From the IMG/VR virus record IMGVR_UViG_3300035698_021304, positions 1-53,437 of that record: a DNA stretch of 53,437 nucleotides. The stretch is one strand, 5' to 3'. Made by a program: the position numbers and the translations under genes. Below, piece after piece: positions 47,768 to 53,437 of this stretch. The notes beneath the pieces are model-generated. The model saw only the letters and a list, made by a program, of their open reading frames with translations. It was not told the origin of the DNA and made no database searches. This stretch comes from a virus. Within the stretch, counting starts at the first letter, position 1, and every line of letters begins with the position of its first letter.

Positions 47768-49261
47768 ATGAAGGCTTTGAATGTTACTAAACAGGGAAAT
47801 ACTTATCCTGCTAAACCAGAATTGGTGAAGTACTCTCTTTATGGGGAGACTTTATTGTGGGATCCTAATAGCATGCAGTTAACTAGTGTGACTGACTTGC
47901 CTAAGGAAGAAGTGAAGGAATTACTAAAAGTAAAACCTGCTCATTTGTGTGTTCCTTGGAAACCCCAATTTCAAGGGTTTGGAGTCTCCCCAAAGGCAAG
48001 GATGCTGTGCTTAGAGGTCACCCATCAATGTAATTTACGTTGTAGGTATTGTTTTGTAGGGGAGCAGTATGAAGGTGGTTTAGGGGGAGAGGTGATGACT
48101 ATTGAAACGGCTCAAAGGGCCATCCGCACCTTAGCAGATGACCAGACTGGGAGTATTGGTTTCTTTGGTGGAGAACCATTGGTGAATTGGGACCTGATGG
48201 TGCAGGTGGTAGAATTCTGTAAGCAACATTTTGCTACTCCAAGGAGTCATGGGGTGACTACTAATGCCACTTTAATGACTAAGGAACGGGCAGAATATTT
48301 GGATAAACATCGTTTTTCCATTATTGTATCTATTGACGGAGATATGGTACAGCATAATAGAAATCGACCGTATGCAGGGGGAGAGGGAAGCTTCGCCGCA
48401 ACTATAAGTGGTATAGAGGATCTCAGTCAGTTCAATATTGGAAAACGCATCACCTTTAGGGGGACGTATGATGCTAAGGGAGATTATAATATTCTTCAAG
48501 CTTTACGTTTTGTGCAGGAGAAGTATTTGGATAAGGGAGTTGGGCATAATTATGATATTGAACCAGCTTGTTTGTCTGAGTCTTGTGCAGGTAGGTTAGG
48601 CTTTGAGGTGAAGGATGTAATTAAATATAAGGAGTTATACCATGAGGTAGCAGAGTATTATATTGCACGTGCTAAACAAGGGAAGATTACTCATTTCTTC
48701 CCCTTTAATATTAGGTTGGGGAGGTTTATAGAAAGACAACCAGCTTGTTCGGAGTGTGGTGCGGGTAATGGTTACATGTCTGTAAATGGGGCAGGGGGAA
48801 TATTTGCTTGCCATAGAGAGTATCCCACTCAAATAGGAGACTTAGATAATGGGATAGATCAAGAGTTGAGAGCCCAATGGGTAGATAACCGTATCTATCA
48901 TAGAACTACTTGTAAGAAATGTCCTTTAAGGTATGTTTGTGGTGGTGGGTGTAGAGCCAATAGTGTATTACTTACTGGGGATATTCATATCCCAGATCCA
49001 GTGTCTTGTGCTTTTCAGCATTTGATCAATAAAGAAGTGATGTGGATACTATCTCAACTAGGTGGAGAGCAATGTAAGAACTTGGTGAGACAAACTGTGG
49101 GGTTAAAAAGTGAACAAAGGATGAGACAGCAAAAGCGTCCTCCTCAACCTCGTAGTGGGGGTCCATTGAAGGTAAATGGTCGTCCACAAGCTTATGTAAA
49201 TCAAGAGTGCCAAGGGTGTCAGGAGAAGAAAGATGGAGACCACTGCAAAACTCCAAGCTAA
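47768..49261 (+). CDS. Radical SAM/SPASM peptide maturase, ranthipeptide (SCIFF-maturase) type
   Basis: A 497-residue protein. The radical SAM cluster is CNLRCRYC (C88, C92, C95), and GFFGGEP at 131-137 binds SAM. Auxiliary-cluster ligands are C327/C330 with C348 in CGAGNGYMSVNG...FACHRE, then CKKCPLRYVCGGGC (C382, C385, C391, C395; exact CX2CX5CX3C) and C414. VTTNATLM, VSIDGD and LTGDIH also match SCIFF-peptide maturases (CteB-like), which link Cys sulfur to a nearby carbon in CxxxC-patterned peptides. The N-terminal KYSLYGETLLWDPNSMQLTS resembles the start of the RiPP-recognition domain but appears shortened. A C-terminal extension carries CQGCQ. Likely substrates are the two Cys-ladder tail proteins. 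Confidence 0.88.
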   Translation: MKALNVTKQGNTYPAKPELVKYSLYGETLLWDPNSMQLTSVTDLPKEEVKELLKVKPAHLCVPWKPQFQGFGVSPKARMLCLEVTHQCNLRCRYCFVGEQYEGGLGGEVMTIETAQRAIRTLADDQTGSIGFFGGEPLVNWDLMVQVVEFCKQHFATPRSHGVTTNATLMTKERAEYLDKHRFSIIVSIDGDMVQHNRNRPYAGGEGSFAATISGIEDLSQFNIGKRITFRGTYDAKGDYNILQALRFVQEKYLDKGVGHNYDIEPACLSESCAGRLGFEVKDVIKYKELYHEVAEYYIARAKQGKITHFFPFNIRLGRFIERQPACSECGAGNGYMSVNGAGGIFACHREYPTQIGDLDNGIDQELRAQWVDNRIYHRTTCKKCPLRYVCGGGCRANSVLLTGDIHIPDPVSCAFQHLINKEVMWILSQLGGEQCKNLVRQTVGLKSEQRMRQQKRPPQPRSGGPLKVNGRPQAYVNQECQGCQEKKDGDHCKTPS

Positions 49262-49427
49262 TTGTTCTCATGATAGGGCTAAATTTGTAAGATGTATTGG
49301 GGGGCGGGACTATTATAAGTGCCCAATATGTTTGTATAGTTGGAGTGAAGATTGTATGTGTATGGATGATAGTTTAGACCCTGACAACATAAATGAGGAT
49401 ATATACCGTGCAGGTAGCTTTGGTTAG
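49233..49427 (+). CDS. Small zinc-ribbon-like protein
   Basis: A 64-residue protein whose ATG lies 29 bases inside the maturase gene, with AGGAG about 10 bases upstream. Cys positions CSHD...CIGGRDYYKCPICLYSW and CMC suggest a rubredoxin/zinc-ribbon-like knuckle. The acidic C terminus follows. It overlaps the next gene by 20 bases. Possibly an accessory protein of the maturase, for example an electron or substrate carrier, but only its size, Cys pattern and location support this. Confidence 0.5.
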   Translation: METTAKLQANCSHDRAKFVRCIGGRDYYKCPICLYSWSEDCMCMDDSLDPDNINEDIYRAGSFG

Positions 49428-50397
49428 AGAATCTGGAGGGTTGGGGGACATCGTTTGTATGGGAGCCGCTGCTATGGCTTTGACAGCAGAGAATCCAGAT
49501 GTTACTATCCATGCTTTCGTACCAAGAGACTTTCTTGAGATAGCTCAGCATTTAGTAGGGATAGATTCTGTGCAGTCTTTGGGGGCGGTATCTGAATTGT
49601 CCTCTGTGAGGAGAAGGAGAGATCAACCTTTAGATAGGAAGAAGTACCCTTATCTCAAAGTATTGGATGGTATAGAGTGGGATAAGATAGTGGATTTGTA
49701 TTGTCCAGGGTTCTTGTATGAATGCTCTAGTGTGCAGAGGGTGACTTTGGGGAGGGCTGCTTTGTTTGCTATGGCAGCTGGTGTAAAGTCTCTTGCTCAG
49801 GCTATTCCTATGTGGCAGAGTACTTGGTCTGAGAGGAATATAGCGGAGGAGCTTTATAAGACCATCCCACGACGGGTGGATAAGCCTATTATTGGAGTTT
49901 CTTTACGTTCCACTTGTAGAGCAAGAGCATACCCACAAAGTCGTTGGAAGGAGTTATTAGAGAGTATTGCGCAATGGGCTGATGTGGTGTATTTGGATTG
50001 TGTGAATTTTCCATTTCAAATACCTCATGTTACTTCTATATTGAGGAAGCCTATTCCAGTAGTGGCAGCTTTGTTACCATTGTTAAATGGTTTCTTAACT
50101 GTGGATACTTTATTTATTCATCTCTGTGCATCTGTAGGTTTATCTACTTTAGGAGTGTTTGGTCCAACAGAAGGGAAGGCTGTGGGTGGAAAGTATTCAG
50201 AGACCAGGTGGATAAATGGAGAGGGAAAGCAATGCCCCTTTGCTTGTCACTACAGAAGGTTTATAGGGTGGAATCCAGATAAGTGTAGACCAAATGGTTG
50301 TGAGCGGATGTTGAGTATAAGTCCAGCTCAAATAAATTACGCCTTGAAGGAGTGGATACAGAATGGTGAAGATATTAGTAGTCCTCACTTCGTATAA
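49408..50397 (+). CDS. GT9 (heptosyltransferase-like) glycosyltransferase
   Basis: I prefer the GTG at 49408, with GAGG about 9 bases upstream, giving 329 residues beginning QVALVRESGGLGDIV, which is where GT9 proteins start (VRxSxxGD). An ATG five codons upstream has no RBS. The C-terminal half has IIGVSLRSTCRARAYPQSRW and LTVDTLFIHLCASVGLSTLGVFGP, the conserved D-x3-H-x-A-x6-LFGPT-type block of ADP-heptose:LPS heptosyltransferases. A Cys-rich CPFACHYRRF...CRPNGCE segment follows, as in several related enzymes. It adds a sugar to an unknown acceptor. Confidence 0.8.
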   Translation: MQVALVRESGGLGDIVCMGAAAMALTAENPDVTIHAFVPRDFLEIAQHLVGIDSVQSLGAVSELSSVRRRRDQPLDRKKYPYLKVLDGIEWDKIVDLYCPGFLYECSSVQRVTLGRAALFAMAAGVKSLAQAIPMWQSTWSERNIAEELYKTIPRRVDKPIIGVSLRSTCRARAYPQSRWKELLESIAQWADVVYLDCVNFPFQIPHVTSILRKPIPVVAALLPLLNGFLTVDTLFIHLCASVGLSTLGVFGPTEGKAVGGKYSETRWINGEGKQCPFACHYRRFIGWNPDKCRPNGCERMLSISPAQINYALKEWIQNGEDISSPHFV

Positions 50398-51304
50398 TAG
50401 GTATGGCCATTTGAAGTTGTGCTATGGGCATCTTCGTAAGCACTCTCCTCTTTCTCCCAAGTTTACATTTATAATTTGGGATGATGGTAGTACAGATTCA
50501 AGGGTGTTGGAGTATATGGAAGAGGTTTCGAGAACCAATGCTATTACTTCTTTACCTCACCCACCTTTACCCAATTTAGATGCCCGAGCACGGAGGTGTG
50601 GTGCTTTGCGGAAGAAGGTGGTGGATTTCTTCTTACAGAAGGGAGACTGGGAATATTTGGTGATGTTGGATGATGACATCCTAACTACAGGAGATGCAAT
50701 AGTTGAAGCAGTTAGGGATTATGAGTTCTTACGGAGTACGGACTATGCTAATATTGGAGCCTTAACTCTCCATGCACCAAAAGGGCATACAGGTTTTAGG
50801 TCCATTGATGGAAAGATCTTTAGTGGGGTTACTGCTACTGGAGAGGCGAATGTCATTTTCCATAGGGAGGCTTTCTTAAAGGTAGGTAACCATTTTAGTG
50901 CAGGCTTCAAAGGATTTGGAGACCTGCAGTTCTTAGCCCTGCAACATGCAGGTTACGTTTACTATACAAGAGTATACCCAACTTATGAAGTACAACATTT
51001 GGGTATTAAGGGATCCTCTGCAATCCATGGAGTAGGAGAAAGTCCTTCTTGGGTGCAGGATTTTTATAGGTGTAAGTATAATAGAATAGGTAGAGGAGAC
51101 TTGTTACAAGTAATTGGTTTTGATCTGCTGAAGTATGAGCAATGTATAGAGGAAGTGGGTGGAAAAGATGCCCCCCTTCTGTATTTGGGAGAATATAATG
51201 GACAAGGAGCCAGAAGTTCAGAGCAGTCCAGGCCCGTCGCGCTTAATGGATCAGATGAAGGCGCTAGAGGGGGAGGTAACTCTCACCCGATTCAAAAAGG
51301 ATGA
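50363..51304 (+). CDS. GT2-family glycosyltransferase
   Basis: A 313-residue protein. VVLTSYNRYGHLKLC and FIIWDDGSTDSRV (about residues 36-48) are the first two GT2 blocks, and EYLVMLDDDILTTG (about residues 97-110) holds the DDD motif. FKGFGDLQFLALQHAGY is the later ED/GD-like block. The last 45 or so residues (GQGARSSEQSRPVALNG) are low-complexity and overlap the next gene by 107 bases in another frame. That tail may be a frameshift or simply a long overlap. The start lies inside the preceding gene by 35 bases. Confidence 0.78.
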   Translation: MVKILVVLTSYNRYGHLKLCYGHLRKHSPLSPKFTFIIWDDGSTDSRVLEYMEEVSRTNAITSLPHPPLPNLDARARRCGALRKKVVDFFLQKGDWEYLVMLDDDILTTGDAIVEAVRDYEFLRSTDYANIGALTLHAPKGHTGFRSIDGKIFSGVTATGEANVIFHREAFLKVGNHFSAGFKGFGDLQFLALQHAGYVYYTRVYPTYEVQHLGIKGSSAIHGVGESPSWVQDFYRCKYNRIGRGDLLQVIGFDLLKYEQCIEEVGGKDAPLLYLGEYNGQGARSSEQSRPVALNGSDEGARGGGNSHPIQKG

Positions 51305-51719
51305 GAATGGTCAACTGAAAGAGTTTGATTCTCACAAGTTGGAGAATCTTACTACTAATGCTTTACGTCAAAGGATTGCGGGTTTGATCAGTGGGCAGAG
51401 TTGGGCCCTAACTCATGCATACTTGAAGTACATTGCTTTTGGTATAAGTGGGACTGTGCCAACTGTAAGTGATAATGATGTGACTGATCCACCTTCAGGT
51501 CCAGTGCAGAAGGAGATTACCCACATAACTTATCCCTCTACTACTTCCGTAGCTTTTTCAGTATCTTTAGGGACTACGGAAGGAAATGGGATTGAGTTTC
51601 AAGAGGTGGGTTTATTGTTTGCTTCGGCTACCCCTCCTTTAGCTGCGAGGAGAGTATTCCCTGCGATGCAAAAAAGTGTAGATTGGGCCTGGAACTGCAC
51701 TTGGACCCTTACTTGGTGA
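51198..51719 (+). CDS. Tail-fibre-associated protein, related to the 51821 product
   Basis: A 173-residue protein; the ATG at 51198 follows GGGAG. The core IAFGISGTVPTVSDNDVTDPP, TYPSTTSVAFSVSLG and EGNGIEFQEVGLLFAS aligns with the next gene's MRFGTGTVIPAVTDVGLQSP, EYPSTYSVTFIAYL and EANGFPISEAGLFSG. The domain is widespread in phage tail and collar-fibre regions; its exact role is unknown. The first 60 residues differ from the paralog and are charged. It probably forms part of an adsorption structure. The start is inside the upstream GT gene. Confidence 0.68.
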   Translation: MDKEPEVQSSPGPSRLMDQMKALEGEVTLTRFKKDENGQLKEFDSHKLENLTTNALRQRIAGLISGQSWALTHAYLKYIAFGISGTVPTVSDNDVTDPPSGPVQKEITHITYPSTTSVAFSVSLGTTEGNGIEFQEVGLLFASATPPLAARRVFPAMQKSVDWAWNCTWTLTW

Positions 51720-51820
51720 TGGTTAATTACATAGTTGGTCAGAAATAAAGAAACCCCTCTGAGAAAGAGGTGGAAAGATAGCAGTGAGCAAATTATATGC
51801 TTTAGTAAGGAGCAGTATAT

Positions 51821-52246
51821 ATGAAAGGTATATTTGAACTAATAGTAACTGATAAAGCTGGGAAAGTGGTAGACTATTTTCGTGAAGAAAACACTATTGT
51901 AAATGGAGCAAAGTCCAAGATTGCACGATTACTATCTGGAGATGCTACTGTTGTACATTACGTGAATGAGATGAGGTTTGGAACAGGTACTGTGATTCCA
52001 GCTGTAACAGACGTGGGATTGCAGTCACCCATAACTCCTCGGAAAGCTATTTCCACTGTGGAGTACCCAAGTACTTATTCGGTTACTTTTATTGCGTATC
52101 TGTTGACGAGTGAAGCTAATGGTTTTCCAATATCGGAAGCTGGTTTGTTTTCAGGGGATGGAACCTTATTCGCTAGGAAGACGTTTAGCGCACGAAATAA
52201 GACGGCAGATTATGCGTTTCAGTTCAGATGGGGTGTGACCACGTAA
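51821..52246 (+). CDS. Tail-fibre-associated protein
   Basis: A 141-residue protein with AAGGAGC RBS. It shares the domain described for the preceding gene (GTGTVIPAVTD, YPSTYSVTF, EANGFPISEAGLFS, TLFARKTFSARNK). The last motif, DGTLFARKTF, is diagnostic of this common phage tail domain. The N terminus (KGIFELIVTDKAGKVVDYF) is a beta-hairpin-like segment. It is the last structural gene recognised. The 101-base gap before it contains a weak CCTCT/AGAGG hairpin. Confidence 0.7.
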   Translation: MKGIFELIVTDKAGKVVDYFREENTIVNGAKSKIARLLSGDATVVHYVNEMRFGTGTVIPAVTDVGLQSPITPRKAISTVEYPSTYSVTFIAYLLTSEANGFPISEAGLFSGDGTLFARKTFSARNKTADYAFQFRWGVTT

Positions 52247-52314
52247 CCTCCGTCACGGGGTGGGTACCCAGTTGGGAATCACGTATTAACCCGTATTCTA
52301 GTTATGTTAGGCAG

Positions 52315-52344
52315 TTAACTCTTTATATAGTAAAGACTTATAAC
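52315..52344 (+). promoter_or_regulatory. Promoter candidate
   Basis: TTAACT (52315-52320), 18-base spacer, TATAAC (52339-52344). The spacer contains TATATAGTAAA, the motif also found upstream of the capsid gene. Four of six and five of six matches. Confidence 0.45.
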
Positions 52345-52499
52345 ACGTAATATTTGAGGTGATAAGGTGGTAACTCCTTGTGAAATAAGGGTTTATAGGT
52401 CTCCTTTTTTTATGCATATTTCCCGTCAAAGATTATAACTCTTTATTCTAGAAGGAGTTAACTACGGCAACTTTTTTTGTATTCATGGTGACTTAGGGC

Positions 52500-52528
52500 T
52501 TGACGATTTTTTGGATATACCTTAATAT
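52500..52528 (+). promoter_or_regulatory. Promoter candidate upstream of the structured leader
   Basis: TTGACG (52500-52505), 17-base spacer, TAATAT (52523-52528), overlapping TATATAGTATA (52526-52536). It is placed to transcribe the hairpin cluster and the 52794 gene, giving a leader of about 260 bases. Confidence 0.5.
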
Positions 52529-52614
52529 ATAGTATAGGAAAAAAGCAAATAGGGAAATGGTAGAGTAAAAAAGTGAATAAGTACCGGCATTACAGGGATA
52601 CCGGAATTGCGGAT

Positions 52615-52762
52615 GAGAAGGTTTGTTCTCTAAGCAGGCAAGCGCTGATGGCGAAGCCACCCAGGTCGTAATGACCGAACTTCGGGAAACCGAAACACCT
52701 TCACCTGGTGGGTGGGGGTGTTCACTAATCGTTAGCCTGATTGGTGCTGATGAGGTAGGCTA
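52615..52762 (+). ncRNA. Cluster of hairpins, candidate structured leader RNA (class unknown)
   Basis: Consecutive perfect helices: GAGAA/TTCTC; TGGC-GAA-GCCA; GGTC-GTAAT-GACC (52664-52676); TTCGG-GAAA-CCGAA (GNRA tetraloop, 52681-52694); AACACC/GGTGTT (52694-52699 with 52717-52722), enclosing CACC/GGTG; and TAGCCT/AGGCTA (52733-52738 with 52757-52762). GC content is higher than in the flanks. It lies between a promoter and the RBS of the 52794 gene, so a riboswitch-like leader, small RNA or protein-binding site is possible. I matched it to no known class. Confidence 0.4.
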
Positions 52763-52793
52763 TCATTTTATACTCACAGAAAGGAAGTGTAGT

Positions 52794-53297
52794 ATGAAGG
52801 TTTTAACATTCCGGACGTTGGATCAGGCGGTACTGTTTAAGTATGAGTTGTCCGGGCAGATTTCAGATGGGCAATGGGAGAACTTAAATGTTCCAAATCA
52901 TTATCAGGATTGGGGTAATGTGCTGGTAACAGTAGGCCCGGAAGTTGGAAGGAACTTCTCCGCAAACTATGACAAGTACAACTTCTGCAACAAAGACCTG
53001 TTGGATGTGGTGGGGCAGAGAATGATTGCATATGTGCGGTTGGTGCGCGAGTTCGGGGAAGAGCATGTGGAGTTGTTGATGTATTTGACTGATTTGAGTG
53101 GTAAGTTTGTCGGGTTACCAAAACACCAAGGAGAGTATTGGGACGAAAAGCGAAAAGTGATTCAGGAGTTGTTTAGGAAAGAGAAGTTGGAGGAGGATGA
53201 AGTGAAGGCGGTGATGGAAGACCCAGATGGTTACAGCATGAAGGACTTGAAGGCTGATCTGAAAGAGATGAAGGTTGTTATTAAGATTCGTAAGTAG
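52794..53297 (+). CDS. Hypothetical protein (167 residues)
   Basis: ATG at 52794 with AAGGAAG upstream (leader CACAGAAAGGAAGTG, nearly the same as that of the next gene). It begins KVLTFRTLDQAVLFKYELSG. The protein is alpha/beta, with an acidic/basic helical C terminus ending in KADLKEMKVVIKIRK. No family recognised. Separated from the structural genes by promoters and a structured leader and closed by its own terminator, it belongs to a different transcription unit, perhaps regulatory or replication-related. Codon use is more GC-balanced than in the glycan island, like the capsid genes. Confidence 0.7.
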   Translation: MKVLTFRTLDQAVLFKYELSGQISDGQWENLNVPNHYQDWGNVLVTVGPEVGRNFSANYDKYNFCNKDLLDVVGQRMIAYVRLVREFGEEHVELLMYLTDLSGKFVGLPKHQGEYWDEKRKVIQELFRKEKLEEDEVKAVMEDPDGYSMKDLKADLKEMKVVIKIRK

Positions 53298-53303
53298 GAG
53301 GGC

Positions 53304-53340
53304 AAGGGACTTGAGACTCGTCACCTCAAGTCTCTTTTCA
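53304..53340 (+). terminator. Rho-independent terminator
   Basis: AAGGGACTTGAG (53304-53315), 9-base loop, CTCAAGTCTCTT (53325-53336): a 12-bp stem with one G-U pair, running into a T-rich tail (TTTTCATTT). It follows the 52794 gene by seven bases. Confidence 0.85.
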
Positions 53341-53390
53341 TTTATGGCAGACGTAAAAGCCAAATTCATTTCACAGAAAGGAAGTGAACC

Positions 53391-53437
53391 ATGAGTTGGA
53401 AGGACGAAGTAATTGAATACGGCCAGTCAACGGTGAA
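53391..53437 (+). CDS. Start of a gene cut by the window end
   Basis: ATG at 53391 after CACAGAAAGGAAGTGAACC, essentially the same leader as at the 52794 gene. Only 15 full codons (SWKDEVIEYGQSTV) are visible, so no function can be proposed. The duplicated leader suggests that the two genes share translational control or arose by local duplication. Confidence 0.6.
   Translation, partial: MSWKDEVIEYGQSTV

Larger units (their letters stand above)
52247..52793 (+). other. Gene-poor intergenic region (547 bases) with promoters and structured RNA
   Basis: The only stretch longer than 300 bases without a convincing gene. It holds a 10-bp palindrome TGGGTACCCA (52261-52270), two sigma70-like promoter candidates, AT-rich T runs without a stable stem, and a GC-richer hairpin cluster at 52615-52762. 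A frame open from 52623 into the next gene passes through this cluster, but its sequence does not look coding and it lacks a plausible start. A 23-codon frame from GTG 52368 has an RBS-like GAGGTGATAAG but no other support. Confidence 0.7.

Noticed and set aside
52380-52425. T7 run near 52411 as a terminator after the fibre genes
   Set aside because: I could not form a stable GC-rich stem directly before the T run.
52623-52793. N-terminal extension of the 52794 gene from an upstream start
   Set aside because: The extension runs through the hairpin cluster, has no RBS at its start, and the ATG at 52794 has a good one.
1-53437. tRNA or rRNA genes
   Set aside because: I saw no cloverleaf with T-loop GGTTCGA-type sequence or rRNA-like stretches; a dedicated tRNA search would be needed to exclude them fully.

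Overview
The window is part of the late, structural region of a contractile-tailed bacteriophage (myovirus, Caudoviricetes). Every gene I accept is on the + strand, tightly packed, with many 1-11 base overlaps and strong AGGAGG-type ribosome binding sites, often with TTG or GTG starts. The core virion proteins have T4-like relatives: a gp21-type prohead protease, gp23-type capsid, sheath, tube, gp53, gp25 and gp6-type proteins, combined with a simple P2/Mu-style baseplate. The host cannot be read from the sequence. The RBS style, the low to moderate GC content and a maturase type best known from Clostridia make a Firmicute plausible, but that is inference.

Layout: 1-6180 holds virion-associated and head-associated proteins: the end of a repeat protein, a nucleotidyltransferase-domain protein, a lytic transglycosylase and several unknowns. 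Three consecutive genes share an (I/V)xx-LLERE-like segment that could be a capsid-targeting or protease-cleavage tag. 6202-18637 is an 12.4 kb glycan island: ten glycosyltransferases, an asparagine-synthetase-like amidotransferase, an FkbM methyltransferase, two further methyltransferases and a B12-type radical SAM enzyme. It begins and ends with paralogous glycosyltransferases. 18672-25185 is the head module: small virion proteins, a zinc-ribbon protein, a protease fused to a scaffold-like tail, and a major capsid gene interrupted by a group I intron that encodes an unusual PD-(D/E)XK homing nuclease. 25218-41665 carries a zinc-finger protein, neck genes, a free-standing double-HNH nuclease flanked by two hairpins with identical loops, sheath, tube, tail assembly chaperones, tape measure, and baseplate hub, spike and wedge proteins. 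The gp6-like wedge gene contains a 360-residue HNH intein.

41666-49261 is the most unusual part. Two paralogous P2 gpI-like tail proteins carry enormous cysteine ladders (Cys every fourth residue, roughly 108 and 74 Cys by hand count). The second has an in-frame UGA exactly where its paralog has Trp. They are followed by small Cys-containing proteins, a polypeptide-GalNAc-transferase-like glycosyltransferase, and a radical SAM/SPASM enzyme closely resembling the maturases that make thioether cross-links in CxxxC-patterned SCIFF/ranthipeptides. The simplest reading is a phage system in which structural tail proteins, rather than a small peptide, are thioether-stapled and possibly glycosylated.

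49408-52246 has two more glycosyltransferases and two related fibre-type proteins. 52247-52793 is a gene-free stretch with two promoter candidates and a cluster of stable hairpins (possible structured leader RNA). It precedes a small gene, a clear terminator and the start of another gene cut by the window end. All family calls are by eye from motifs and hand alignment; no database search was possible.
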